The notes: a model not told the origin generated them from the sequence alone. DNA of 64,000 nt from Varanus komodoensis (GCF_004798865.1 NW_025336481.1:22578635-22642634); one strand, 5' to 3'; positions 9,440 through 22,130 are shown, numbered from the stretch's first letter. Made by a program: numbers and translations.

Positions 9440-12400
9440 TCAGTCGTAGATGATTTAGTGATATCACTACAGCTTAGTTCAGAATATAGGTAGATTTTCA
9501 ACCACAGGGTCTTGAATTCTAGAGAAAACACCTCAATCAAAATAGAAAAGGAAATTTAAAGTATTTCAATTCTTACTTAGGAAAGCAATTAAATAAAAAA
9601 GAGGTGTAGGAGCCTTAATATGATACCACTATCCCAATAGGGTAGCACTGCCTTACTATGGTTGTTGGGATTGCCTTATTTGAAGTCCCAGGTCATTAAG
9701 ACTCTTTCCAGGCTGGAAATTCATTTTGCCTCTTTTGATCTAGGATCACCTGTTTAAATTCCTCAGTTCCAAGAAATTGCATGAGCCACTTCTTTATTAC
9801 AAAACCAGAGATGTTGTACACATCTCTTGTCTCCATTGTGTAACAAGAAAAGTGACCTTTTTTGCTCTTCTATAATTCCAAAATGGCTTGCTCTTAAAAG
9901 TTCAAATTTGTCATGCAGTTAATCCTGGATGAAAACAAGAGCAACTGATGGGTTGGGAAACAATGGGTTTTAAAATAGCTAAAGGTATTAATATTCAAAT
10001 TAGCTATTCTTCAATGGTATCAATTCCAGTGGTTCACATTTCAGTGTGAACTAAGGACTTATGAATATTCTAATGCTTATCTGGCCATATATTTTAGACA
10101 TCATGTTGACCTCATGGCAAAGCATCTTGCAGCATTCATGGCATCATCTATATATTTATAGTAGTGATTTGCATATTCATTAATTTATTGGTAGCATTCA
10201 GGTAGTTTATCACTACAGACATTTCTGCTTGCAGACAAATTGCTGCGTGAAGAATTCTACCTGGTTCACAGGAGAGTACCCAAAAATTGCTACATAGTTT
10301 ATAGATTCCTACCAAATATTCCAAGTGGCTACTGAACTTAAGGGTTTGTGAAAAAAAAACCTGGATATGTCCAAAGAAGAAATAGAATGCCAAAGGTGTC
10401 TCCCATCCCTATATATAGCCTCTAAGAAATTATTTCCAGGTAGTGTAGCACAACAAAGAGATTTTAATTCACTCACACACACACACACACACACGGAACC
10501 CAACTATCCCAGATAGTATACTATCCATATGTTACCCTGAATGTAAATAAAAGTGCCCTATTTGCCTAGGGCATAAATCCTGTAATAATACCAAGTACCA
10601 GCTGTTAGTGATTGCCTTGTTACTTATGATAAACTGGAGCAGTGAATGTCAACTGCTCGGGAAAAGAATTTTTAATGAGAAAATAAATAAACCACCAGCC
10701 CAGGAAGATCAGTAAAACCCCATTCTCCCCTGGAATGCACAAGGACTAAGGCAGATATTAGGAAACATTTTCCATCCGCAGTTGAATGTGTGCTTCGGTA
10801 TATGCTGCAATGAGATGTTTTGTGACAGATGCAGTCGGATCTTTGATAGATTCATGTGGATGTAAAGGGGACCCTGAAGTCTGAAAGCTACTGAACTACC
10901 CCGTATTTCATGTTGTTTCATGGTTTGATAGAAACAAATGGACCCAACCAAGACAATTTCAATCCCATGGATCAGAAATACATCATTTGCACCAAAAGCT
11001 CGTATGAACTATGAATTCTGCATGATCTATTCAGCTAGAGAAATGCGTAATGAAATCTTAAATGTAGGCCACCTGCTTTTAACACTATATAAGTTCCAGA
11101 TTTCTAGTCAACAATAAGTGACTTCTAACTTAATATGGAATATGTACAAAGTGAATAATAGCTTTTAAAATTACATTGTCACAAAAGTACTGCTGTGACA
11201 ATGATAATGCCATTATGCCAAGCTTCTTCAAACTAAAGATGCAATGCAACAGAGATACCCACATGTCTCTGAACTTGAAGGATTACAGGCATCCCTTGCA
11301 GGGCAAGAGGAGTGCAGAGAAGCTCTTTGCCTCCCTGCTCCTTCTGCCCTGCAAATCAATTAATGGCTGGTTTGAGCCATTAGGCTGAGATGCTTCAGCC
11401 AGTGAAGGAATGAGACTGGACAACCACCAGGGTGTATGGAATCCTGGCAGCCCCAGCCCGGTCCCCTCTCCTTCCTGCACTCCCTTTTACCCATCCTCAC
11501 CTACACCCTGAGAGAAGCAGTTCTTTCCATACTGGCTGTGAAGGTGGAGGAAGCACAATTCAAGCACAGTTCTCCAACTTGGAGGTTTGAGCTCTGGCTC
11601 CTTCTTTGAATCTGGGAACCCAAGGAATCCTATTATCATCTAAATACTGCCTAAGGACCATAGGTATAATCCGCTCCAAAGATAGAAACGTTTAAATATG
11701 GAGGGAATGGAGGAGAGGCAAACAGTGGTTTGGGAGCAGGATCCATCTTCGAAGAGAGGAAGAAATCACCTGGGAGAGGAAGGGTTCTGTTCATGGAAGG
11801 TTCCTTTTCCCAGCTTTGGGTCACATACCACAACTCACCCCATTTGGCAGAATCTCCTGATTCTAAGTAATATATTCAGCTGGCAGAGCTGCCATGGGAA
11901 GGAAGGACAGGGAAGTAATATCTAATATCCTAGCTGCTCAAACTTAAATCTTGATCCAACCCAGTATGCATAGACATTTATCTTATTATCTTCTACTGCA
12001 TATTTTAGCTTGATGGGAAGAACAGAGTACTGTTGAGCTTATGCATATATACCCACAAGATTATAAACATCATTCTGGTCCTCCCTATCAAATGAACGCT
12101 TGGTGAAGGCTCCATTACTGTTTGCGGTGACTTCCTACCAGCACATATCAGAGAATTTTGTTATAACGTGTATAATAAAAGGTTCTTCGCAGTACTTTGG
12201 CTGAATTATAGGTTGTGTCATGTACACTGAAAACTCTGCTGAGTATCACAAACATGGCATCCTGTAAATCTGGTAAAATTATAGCTCCAGACATTTGGCA
12301 CTGTCCATAAACAGTCTGTTAAAAATAAAAAATGTGTTCGATTATTATAATCAAAGATTGTCCCACTAAGTGAGCATCCAAAGAAATAGATGCAACATAC

Positions 12401-14440
12401 CCAACAGCATGCAAACATGGTGCTAATCTTCCTAATGTCTATAAGTGCATGCTACATGAGGCAATAAAATGTGAAGGAGTAATCTCTTAGATTTATAACA
12501 TGCAATTCTGTACATAAAATAAATACAACAAATTTTGATTAGCAATAATCACACAACAATTTTTATGATTTGATGACCTCCAGTTTCCCTGCCCATGCAA
12601 GCAAGGAGCTCTGACGTTCAAATAAGAAACCTGAATTGATAAGCTGTGGCATAATAAATAGATTCCAAATTAGGTATACATAAGACCAAAACATGATTAA
12701 TTGTGGATTTTGTATGATGTATAACAGTGATTAGGTCCACAGTCCAGGAATTTCAGAACCCTGTTGTATATGAATGCCCAAGCTTGTTTCCATGCCCACA
12801 ATTAATTAAAGTGCAGTGTGGGATGCCTGTCTTACATGTGGTGGCCATAACATGTACATTGCCCATGATTTCTTCTGGAAGCACCTTGAGAAGGTAACAT
12901 TTTCTCAAGAGGATTGTTCTCAACAAATTGTTCTCAAGAAAGAAAACAGCAACATTTCTTTCAAGCAAAACATAGTAATAAATAAATGAATGAACTGGCC
13001 CAAAATGATCTGGCCCATGTTTCTTGGATCAAATTTTGTAAATTTCCTGAACATAGCATGCCAAGGAAATCTAGGTCAAGCCAATAAGCCAATATTGGCT
13101 GTGAAATGCACTGAAAACTCAGAGCAATGTTTAATTGCTTCTTCTCAAAAGATCTACTCCCCCCTCCTGCTTTTATTCCTTTCAGAGAACCTTATTAACG
13201 TGTGCTAATGAACAGAAGCAGAGGAGGAAAAGAAAGAGCAGAGGGAAGAGATGTCAGGTAAAGAAAAGGGAAGCAAGAAGAAAGGATTCAAAAATTAGTT
13301 TTAAAAATGTTGTATGACCTACAGAAAGGCCTAGTAGACAGATGGTAGCAACCTTTTTCTGTCTGAAAACTGAATGAAGCTGAAAATAAATATTCAACAA
13401 ATAGAAGAATAGGAGAAAGTCAGTTAGAGAGAAAGATTTTCAAAGTGCAAGACCAGGTAATTTTATGCAAAAAGGAGGAAGAAGGTTTTTTCATGGCTTC
13501 TCTTTACAAATATTTCTGCCTAAATTCTGAAGGTGATATGCCTATTTAAGTGTTTTGCATTGTTGAATGTAACATATTCAGTTTCTTTCAAAGGCTTCAG
13601 AGCAATATTATCAAGTGTGACTTGAACCCTGTTCTCTATGCACTTGAAACCGAGTGCTAATATGTAAACCCTACTATAGTTTACAAGGCACTCTGGTAAT
13701 CTGGTGAGCATATGAACCCTTTGCATTGTCTCTTCAAGGGGAACAAGGACTCTGTTTACCACCTTTTCTTCTGGAGGCATTATCAATCACATGATTGTTA
13801 GAACTGCTACCTTCTTCACTGATGGAGGATCTGTGCTATGTAACAGCTTCATAACAAATAGGTATTCAGTACCTGCAACTTTTCCAGGCATGGAGACACA
13901 GTGATTGAAAAACCTGACACTGCTGGATTTGTTTCTGTCCTACACTTGCTAAAATAGATATCAGCAAAGTGAGCTTCCTCAAGACGGAGAGCCAACAGAA
14001 GTCCTTGAGGAGCTTTGTGCTAATGTGTTGCTCTTAAAATAACACCCTGATTGGTTTCTGCTTTTGCCACAGCTCCAAGGAACAATGTTTTTTGCTCTCT
14101 GCTCTGCTCTGCTCTGGTTGGTCAGTTCACTAGGATAACCACTCCAACCCCCGATTTCTTATCTCATGCAGGATGCGAATCCATGTTCCTTCACTTTTGT
14201 AGGTACCCTCTTGGTCTTTTCAGAGTTGCATGACAGTGGAAGCTTTTCCCGTCTGTATGAGATTCACCAGTTGCATTTTAAAGACACGCTGGGAGCTTGT
14301 CCACAGAAAAGGTGGCAGTCCTAGATATAGGAGTGCTGACCCTGACTTGAACAGCTACCATTACAATGGCTTTCTTTTTCATGCAAAGATAATTCATTAT
14401 AAACAACAATAATGAGATTATTATCTGTCACACAGAGTTA
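9440..14440. other. Unique AT-rich DNA, no gene seen
   Basis: Contains a (CA)n microsatellite at 10474-10494 and otherwise no repeat or gene I can recognise. The open frames are short, start at chance ATGs and lack domain signatures. An A+G-rich patch lies at about 13200-13300. Confidence 0.5.
10474..10494. repeat. (CA)n microsatellite
   Basis: About ten perfect CA dinucleotides. Confidence 0.95.
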
Positions 14441-14530
14441 TTTATTTTCTTTTCAAAAATTAATTTCTATACCACTCAAGAGGCAAAACTCTTGGGGCAG
14501 ATATGCAGATAAACAGGTAGCAAAAACACT
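14441..14530 (-). mobile_element. Possible L2 3' end, minus strand
   Basis: 'atttctataccactcaagag' followed by 'aaaactcttggggcag' resembles the reverse complement of an L2-like 3' terminus (consensus 'ctgcccaaagagttt...gggcggtatagaaa'). Short and diverged. Confidence 0.4.
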
Positions 14531-14549
14531 TATCAATGGCCACTAATTT

Positions 14550-14800
14550 TGTCTATATGGAACTCCTAGATTCTGAGGCAGTATATCTTCTGATATGTGT
14601 ACTGCAAGAGGAGAAGGCCGTTGCCTTCATGTCTCCACTTCCCGAAAGCAACTTGTTGAACAATATGGGAAGCAGGAAGTTGGACTAGGCCAGGCTTCCT
14701 TAATCAGGTGTCCTTCAGAAGTTCTGGATAGTAATTCATTCGCAGCCAGCAGGGTAGATGAATGTTTGGTTCAATACATCAGGACTGTTCTTATGTTTTC
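14550..14800 (+). mobile_element. Retroposon 3' end (squamate type) interrupted by a foldback fragment
   Basis: The passage 'ctgaggcagtatatcttctg', 'caagaggagaaggccgttgc', 'acttcccgaaagcaacttgt' and 'gggaagcaggaagttggact', with the end 'atcaggactgttcttatgtt', follows a very common squamate retroposon 3' end that closes in '...gatccagcagggctcttcttatgttctt'. The expected 'ggactagatgaac' is split: after 'ggacta' comes 'ggccaggcttccttaatc' to about 14755, an arm of the palindromic repeat family, before similarity resumes with 'gatgaatgtttggttcaat'. I am unsure whether the host element is LINE- or SINE-class. Confidence 0.55.
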
Positions 14801-15207
14801 CCAAATGCAGGTGATCTATGAATGACTCAAGCAAGGATGTCTGGCTGAAATGCCCTCAAATCATTTGGCTAGTTTATTTCTGATGAAAAGCCATTGAAAC
14901 CTTGTGTATGTAAACAAGTTTCTCAAGGATAAACATGTCTTATGGTCAGTACAATGTTAACGGCATTACAGTATCCGCCCATTTCATATTCCTGAATTCT
15001 CCAAGGGCTCCAGAAGAGGTTATTTATAGCAAGCATTTGTTTAGTTATGCCATAAAGTCTTATGCAAAAGCTAGCAAATTAGGGTGAAATGCCATCAGTT
15101 AATCAAAGACAATAGCTGTTGCCCGCCGACAAATTGTTAAACATTTCTTGTATGCCAGAGGAACAAACATCGGCTAGCATTTATCTTGCCTTATGATGGG
15201 GGAACAA

Positions 15208-15332
15208 CTAGTGGATCTCCAGATGTTGTTGGACTGCACTTCCAGTCAGTTCTAGCCAATATCACTAATGAGAAGGATGATGGGAGCTAGAGTCCACAAA
15301 CATCTGAAAATCCACAAATCCTTCCCTGACTA
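15208..15332. repeat. Palindromic short repeat (MITE-like foldback), copy 2
   Basis: The left arm 'tggatctccagatgttgttg' and the right arm 'gtccacaaacatctgaaaat' are near reverse complements. The inner arms 'ggactgcacttcc' and 'gatgggagctagagtcc' pair around a centre near 15265. Confidence 0.68.
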
Positions 15333-15444
15333 AAATCTATGAAAGTTTAGGGCTTGGGCATAATTTATGCCATTTCTATATGTTGTGTATATTCTTAAAA
15401 CAGGCTTCTGCATCTATATACTTCATCTTTCAGTGTAATATTTA

Positions 15445-15540
15445 TACAACATTCTTGATATATGTACCATTCAACACAATGGGCCTTACTCCCACTGTGA
15501 CTGGAAGTAAACATGAATAGGATTGCTCTGACTATTTGTA
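15445..15540. repeat. Short palindromic repeat of the 'cctatgcat' type
   Basis: 'caacacaatgggccttactc' with 'ggaagtaaacatgaatagga' resembles the squamate repeat with arms 'gcataggattgca' and a centre 'cccattgaattcaatggg'. Related copies are at 26035-26115, 59300-59392 and 61862-61945. Confidence 0.5.
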
Positions 15541-17507
15541 AAGCCATGACAAATTTTCTACAGTTAGTTAGTTCCACTGCTCACAGAAAGAAATATGCAG
15601 GAAAATTCAAAGCTCATTTCGAGCCCAGTCATGAGTGCTTGTTCAGTTCATTTGAGAAGAGAAGTTGTGACAGAGACATGCTTTCTGCTTATGCCAGATG
15701 AATTAAATGCAGGAGAGATCATCTTTTCCCAAATTCTTTGCAATCTGCAGCAACAATTTACTTTCAAAAACTTCTGACCACTACCCCATGTGATGTTCGT
15801 TGTCACTAAAGTTTTTCAGGGAAGAAGAATTTTCCACCAAGCAATTAATTCCTTCTGAGAAGGAAGGAAAATAAGGAAGCAGCCGTGGAACTTTGTTTGA
15901 GCATGTGTCGTGTACTTTGTGTCTTGCCATTTGCTCCTGACTCTTGAGTTGTACTTTGGCTCTTCTCAGTCCTGCATCTGAGTTCTCCGCACCTGTCACA
16001 CTACAGACAGTCCAGCCCTGACATGCGAATTCTCATCCAGTCATGCAACTTAACCCCGAGAGGATAGTTCTGACTCAATTACAATGAATTCAGCAACCCA
16101 GTTTGTGCATGCATGTTTTGTAATATGACATTTTGTAGGCTGCATGAAGGTCTGCAGTGGGTAATTTTCCATATCCATGTACATACTGATCCATGTTCCC
16201 ATTTCATAAAGCTTTGAGAACTGACAAGCTCCTCTTTCTGACTGACTTCACTCTTTATTAGACTTTATAAATCTAGGATGTAGCTACGTCAGGAATTATA
16301 AACAAACTTCTCAGTTTGAGAAAAGAGAAACATTCTTGAAAGCAGAGCTGAAAGTCCAGACCACTTTGCACAAGACCATCGTGCTTTTCTGCCAACCACC
16401 TGCATTGCTGCAAATCTATTATGCAGAGCATTGCTGGCTCATAAACTAGACGGACTTTACAGCTGGTATGTGCTACACATTCAGAAGGTATCTGTGAAGT
16501 AGAGAAAAGGTGTTGTTTTTGCTTGCTTTTTCCATTTTAACATAGTGCACAAACATAAAACCCAATCAGAACTCAACTTCTCAAAAGGTAGCTTGTATGA
16601 TATATGTTGGACAAAATTTAGTGTGCATAGACAGTGGTATTTAACATGTGTGTCTCCCTCTTTAGGAAGATGTTTTCACAGATGAGAGTGGGAAAAGGAA
16701 GTAACAGCAGCCTGCTCAGACACCATACCTCATGCAAGTACAATCGCGTGGTGGGCAGGGAGGATCGCTGCTCGGTAATTCCATCCCCTACCTGACGCCC
16801 CAGCACACGTGCATGTGTAGGCCCCTTTCCTGTGCTTTGGAGTCCTGCATATCTTCCCTGACTCCCCACAGTCCACGGGTGATTGGAGGACAAACCAATG
16901 TCTGCACAAAATCTGCTCTCCTGCTCAGGTGTCCGTAGCCACAGAAGGCCTGACGTCTGAGCAGAATGAGTGAGTTTCATTGTAAGACAGATGACTACAG
17001 TTTGGCTCAACAAAATGATATTGGCATCTTGAAGAAATGAAACATGGATGAGCAATTCTTCATGAGCCACATTGTTTCAGGAAATGAAGTGTAAAGAAAG
17101 TGAAGCCCAGCAACGGACAAGAAAAGTAAACAAACCAGTCAATGAAGAAAAATACAGAAAAGAGATACCAAATGATAACATGACTTCACTGATTCTTAAA
17201 TAGTTGCACACGGCTCACTGCTTTTTGAACTGCATGTAGGGGTTCTTATAAGCACATGCTAGGAAAAAGAAACAGAGAATGGAGCACAAAACTTATTTCT
17301 GGCATTGTTGATAATATCAGGAGAAGGACAGCTTTGAGCTGCACTTTATGCATGTATCTTCCAGAAGAGAATGATGAAGGCACCTTCCAAATGTCCTAAA
17401 AGAGCTCACTGATTATTTAAACCCTAGACAAAAGATAGATTTTGGAATGCATATTTCCAGCAATTGACTACAAATATTTTACCCCAGGACAAAAAAGCAA
17501 TTTTGAA

Positions 17508-17520
17508 GGGGGGGGGGGGG
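17508..17520. repeat. Poly-G run
   Basis: Thirteen consecutive G residues, a potential G-quadruplex or polymerase-slippage site. Confidence 0.9.
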
Positions 17521-17821
17521 AGGAAAAGATAATACAGCCCGAGCTGAAAAAGGCTAGTGCAGCTTGCAGAAAAAGACAAGTGTCTTTCCCCAGCCATGTC
17601 ACTCTGCAGAACATCTCTTGTAGATTGCACTTTTCCATAGCTTTTTTAGGTTAAAAGAAAAATCTTGAAGAAATATTCAGGCCAGACAGGGTAGAGCAAG
17701 GAACAGGGGGCTGCATGCATGGTTAATCTAACCTTATTGGGTTGGTTGGTCCAATAAACTGACGGTACTCCTTGAAACCACTGCAAGGGTCCTAGGAGTC
17801 CATTAGCAACAGTGGCTTTGA

Positions 17822-17915
17822 ACCTTATTTATTTAAACATTTCTATAACATCCATCTGCCAAAAGAGTCTCTCTGGACAGTTTAAATCATTAAAACCTTG
17901 CAGTCAAAACCACAC
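17822..17915 (-). mobile_element. L2 3' end, minus strand
   Basis: 'taaacatttctataacatcc', 'atctgccaaaagagtctctc' and 'tggacagtttaaatcattaa' are the reverse complement of an L2-type 3' UTR end (gggcggt/atag/aaatgtttaaataa). 5'-truncated, with no coding part. Confidence 0.6.
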
Positions 17916-17929
17916 ACAGGAATAGAACA

Positions 17930-20508
17930 AGAGAACAACCCTTCTTTCTCCATGACTGCAATAATGTCTGAAGTAAGGTTGAAATAATAAAGCTTCGAAA
18001 GCATTTCTGCAACTGAGCTTGTACTTTCCCTCTGTGCAAATTCCTTTTTCAAGTATTTGGGAAAACAGAAGGCATGGAATAGAATGCTTGTAGGGATTCA
18101 GCGTATAGCACAGTGAGAAAAATAAGAGCTGTAGTTGGGGACACAGTGCTTATCATAAAGTACAGCCTTGTCTTTTATAAACGGTGGCCAGCCTTGGTGC
18201 TGTAATAGTTAAAACACCATCTCCAGTACCCCGTTTTTTTACGTGTTTTCTCACCAGAGACCCACTGCATTCTGAACACTACTGAGAACAGATCTCAAGC
18301 TCAGAGGATACCATTATACAGCGTCTGATATTAACACTGACTGATCAATGGAATTTCTAAATTTAGAAATGCTGGCTGGGAGTTCTTTTTAAATCACCGT
18401 TTCCATGAATGTACCCCTCCCTCATATCACATCTTCTCCAGCTCTTCATCACTGCCGCATTTACAACCCTTTTTATAGTCTTTTGTCATTGCCTCTCCAC
18501 TGAGTGTCTTTTAGTATTTAACGTGTCCAGTTAAATAAAGAAATACAGCTGAACCACTGATATGCATTTCTGTGTTTACAAGGTGACATAAATAAATCCA
18601 TGGGAAAGGTGGCCCTGCCTGTCTGCTTTTCTCTTACTGAAATATTAACAGGTTATCTGTGCGTCTTAGCGCTGCAGCAATTCGATTTTGAAATTGGTTT
18701 CACTGTTGCCCTCTTCACCTCATTTCTATGAGGGTTTAGTGTCATATTTTGCCATTGATTTGTCTCTGCTGACCCTAGAGAGATTGAATGGATACTTAGA
18801 TTCTGCTATGATTTTCACTAAAGCTCAAATTTATATCCCAACTTTTCTCTGACAATTCCTTGTTGGATCAGTGGAAAAAGGAACGAACGCAGCAAGTATA
18901 ATGGAAGCTATATTAGAGTGGCAGAAAAATTGTATAATTGCAAATGTTCCTTACTTTTCATACTAAGTATATGTGCGTGAGTCAAACAGCATGCAAGCGT
19001 CAAAATGAATTTGATACCATTCCTTTACTGGCAGCAATGGGCCATGATCTGTGCCAGCTCATCTCTGAGAACTTCTCCCATCAGTGGCTGTTCTGGCTGG
19101 TTGTATTTTGGGGTATGGGGGGAGCCCATTCATTGGCATGATGGGGACCATCCCACACGGCTTCTCCAAATTGTCTACACCTGAACAGTGGCATACAAAC
19201 AGAGTTCTTCTGTGAAATTTGGAAATGCAGCCACACACCATGACAGACACATCCCCAGGGGATGAAGATAAACTGTTCTGTGTGGTTGCCTATGAAAAAA
19301 AACACCCACTGGGGGAGAATTTTGAGAGGCCATTCATGCACAGCTGTAGTTTGGACCCTATAAGTTCTGTTGCCATGTTTTAAAAGGCTAGGACCCCACC
19401 ATACAAACCCTTGCTGTCCGAGACAAAAATTCAGGTCAGTCTCTCTCTCTCTCTCTCTCTCTGTGGGTGTGGTGGGGGGGCAGGGGTAAAGAACCATTGT
19501 CAGACTGACTCCATTCTTTACTGGTATACAATCTGTACAGAGCTCATGCCTGCAATCTCTTTTTAAGACTGATTTACTTTTAAACCTCAAAAAATCAAGA
19601 AAAGAAATGGCTCAGATCTGACATTTGGTCAAAATTGATTCACTTTGCATATATGTACACATACTTCCAATTTTGCACTGAAAAATGTATGTTATAGAAG
19701 AAGATATGTAAGAATAAAATAAACTTCTAAATGTCATCTTTAGTAAGTTAGCACAAAACACAACAATTAAATGTAAAAATGTCTGGTGTTGTGATACTTG
19801 TTAGCCACCAAGTCTTCTACTGAGAAATCTATATTAAATTTAGTATGACCCAGAGTTTTTCTACACCTATCTCTTCCTTGATCTTTTGGGTTTTATCCTT
19901 TGTGTACTCATCAACACTGTGACCTTTTGCAGTATATCCTTGTGGGATAGGATATCTCTGAACAGAATCTAATTGTGGGTGAGTGGCTGCCTAGAGAAAC
20001 TTTGATTTGGAATTTTTTATCTGTTAATAAAAGGATTTTTTCCTTTGCTTTCATCTTGCTTTGTTGCAAGCGGACTTCTAGAATTCGCACAAAAAGTAAG
20101 CCAATTTCCAAAGTTTCAAACACACTTTGTGGTTTTATGGCACTCAAATCAGCTGAATTTTAAAAAAATAAGACTGGTATCTTGCAGAAGACTTCTCAAA
20201 ATGGTAGAATACACTAATAGAGAAAAGACTATCCTCTTGTTTCAGGCCCTCTGTACTTTTTCTCTGGATTCAATAGATCTTGAATGAGGCTCATTTATCA
20301 TCATGGGGCCATGGAGTAAGAGTGCTGATGTGTGTTGAATGGGGCACTGGTAACTCCCAATGGAGAACTTGCCAAGAAACATGGTTCAACGTATCCCATC
20401 CCACCCCCAGGCATGGATAGCTGCAGTCACCTGGGATAAGACATTGACACTGTAGAATACAATGTCTTATTTGTGATCAATGACAAATGTATATGATTAT
20501 ATATGAGA
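17930..20508. other. Unique DNA with a (CT)n tract, no gene seen
   Basis: Besides the (CT)11 microsatellite at 19441-19462, no recognisable repeat. The 169-codon minus-strand open frame (19081-19590) crosses that microsatellite and gives an RERERE run, so it is judged non-coding. Confidence 0.5.
19441..19462. repeat. (CT)11 microsatellite
   Basis: Perfect CT dinucleotide run. Confidence 0.95.
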
Positions 20509-20510
20509 TA

Positions 20511-21214
20511 CAGTGGTACCTTGGCTCATGAACTTAATCTGTTCCAGGACTCTGGTTGTGACCCAAATCGGTCGTGAGCCAAGTTAATTTTTTCCATAGG
20601 TTCAATGTAAATAGGGTTAATCCATTCTGTAACCACTTTTTAAATCAGAAAAATGTGAAACAAAGTGACAACAACAAAGATCGTAGCCATTCCCCCCCCC
20701 CCACCCCGAGCACAAGCGTGGCCATCTCTCTGCCCCCCCAGCACAACCGAGATTGTGCCTGTCATTCCTGCATGTGCCTGTCATCCCTGCAGGCGCCTGT
20801 CATCCCAGTGAACTGGGGGGTGGGGGGGGAGAGAAGGTCACGATTGCAGGCGCACTCGGGGAGGAAGATCCGGGTGCAAACGGGGCATGCTAGGGAAGGG
20901 AGAGACAGGCGTGAAAAGGGCGTGCTGGGGTGGTGGGGGTTATGGCCACGATCGTGCTGGTTGTGGGGGGGAACGGCCGAGATTGCACCCATCTTTCCAG
21001 CAGGAGCGCGCTTGGGATCATGCACGCCTTCCCTGCACGAAAGCAACTGCGATCGTGGCCATCTCCCCACTCAGGGTGGGGGAGTGGGGAGATGGCTGCA
21101 ATCTTGGTCGCCACCCAATGCGAAGTTCGCGACCCAAGACAAAATTTTAATGGCATTTTTGTTCATGACCTGATTTGTTTGTGAATTAAGGCATTCGTGA
21201 GTCGAGGTACCAGT
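20511..21214. mobile_element. Non-autonomous DNA transposon with Tigger/pogo-like termini
   Basis: The left end 'cagtggtaccttggctcatg' and the right end 'gcattcgtgagtcgaggtac' plus 'cagt' form terminal inverted repeats of about 25-30 bp. The motif (CAGTGGTACCTCGACT...) is typical of Tigger/pogo-like elements of the Tc1/mariner superfamily, which target TA. A TA precedes the left end at 20509-20510, but the right TA is not preserved. Sub-terminal 'cgtgagcc'/'cgacccaa' motifs are also partly mirrored. The core (about 20690-21130) is GC- and CpG-rich with G and C runs, unlike its AT-rich surroundings. It encodes no transposase. The open frames in it (up to 199 codons, on both strands) are artefacts of GC-rich sequence. 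Confidence 0.72.
20755..20804. repeat. Three tandem 18-19 bp units inside the DNA transposon
   Basis: 'gtgcctgtcattcctgcat', 'gtgcctgtcatccctgcag' and 'gcgcctgtcatccc' follow each other, the last one cut short. Confidence 0.8.
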
Positions 21215-21241
21215 CCATGTTATTTCCAGTCCATGTTATTT
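21210..21241. repeat. Perfect 16-bp tandem duplication at the transposon's right end
   Basis: ccagtccatgttattt occurs at 21210-21225 and again at 21226-21241. It begins inside the right terminal inverted repeat and has displaced the expected TA target site. Confidence 0.9.
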
Positions 21242-21899
21242 TGTTTTTGCATGTTCATCCATAATGAAGCCTATTCTGTCTGCTTTCCCCATTAATTTAC
21301 AATTTTTAGAAAATCTGCATTTTAAAACATCTTCAGCATATATTATAAGAATTTTGAGCTCAGACTTCAAACCTTGTGGGAACAATCTAGAAATGCCAGT
21401 ACTGAAGAAAGGCTAAGTTATGATCCACACATTCCTGTAGAAGGTGTAGATCAGACCAAGCCATATCAGAATCAACACTTTAATTCACTGGGTCCCTCAG
21501 GTCCAGTTTATCCCTGCCGTGGCCTTCCGTACTGCATCCATCAGAATGCAGTGGCTGGTGATTCTCTTTCTGGTGAGAGATCCAGGCACAGTGCCATATT
21601 TAAAGATGGCAGAGCAGAAATGGGTAGTAATCTCATCTGATATGTTAACACTGTTACTACAAACCCAAACAAGGGTAAACTGAATTTTGTTTTTTATGAA
21701 TAATAAAGAAACAGCAAACCACTTTCGATACAGCCCTGCACAAATGAGAAATAGCTTTCATTAAGTCATCGCCATAGATGTACATAGAATGTGGCCGAAC
21801 AATTCCGCCTGCCAGTTTGAGGTATGCAGGCATATGCTCCTGGAGATTTGTAATTCTCCAGAACGTACACAGCAAGCTAATTCACTTCTTTGAAGATCA

Positions 21900-22130
21900 G
21901 TCATTTTACTGTTCCAATCTAATTAGAGCAATTTGTGTTTAATACAATATTGATTTTAGATTACAGCTTTCTCTTGCATTGCATTACGAAGTGTTTCCCT
22001 TCTTTAACCTTGGCGAGAATTATGTCAGCAGCAGCTGAGACCTATTTGCCAAAGAGCACCATTAAAGCAAATTCAACCATTTAAGAGATGACTTAAATTG
22101 CTCTTAATTGCTCCAGTAAATAAATAAATA
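21900..22130. promoter_or_regulatory. Candidate conserved non-coding element (speculative)
   Basis: Repeat-free, AT-rich stretch with several homeodomain-type cores (ctaattagag near 21930, attaat- and ttaattgctc-like motifs) and a 'cagcagcagctg' E-box cluster near 22025-22040. Texture alone suggests possible regulatory DNA. No conservation data were available. Confidence 0.2.

Larger units (their letters stand above)
14800..17820. other. Mostly unique DNA, no gene seen
   Basis: Apart from the palindromic repeats at 15208-15332 and 15445-15540 and a run of 13 G at 17508-17520, nothing recognisable. The 150-codon open frame on the minus strand (16618-17070) has no domain or convincing splice context and looks like chance. 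Confidence 0.5.

Noticed and set aside
16618-17070. 150-codon minus-strand open frame
   Set aside because: No recognisable domain or biased composition. Chance open frame in moderately GC-rich unique DNA.
19081-19590. 169-codon minus-strand open frame
   Set aside because: It crosses the (CT)11 tract (RERERE) and shows no domain, signal or exon context.
20574-21173. 199-codon open frame on the plus strand, with several open frames on the minus strand
   Set aside because: It lies wholly inside the GC-rich non-autonomous transposon. Frames are open on both strands because stops are rare in GC-rich DNA, and no transposase or other domain is visible.
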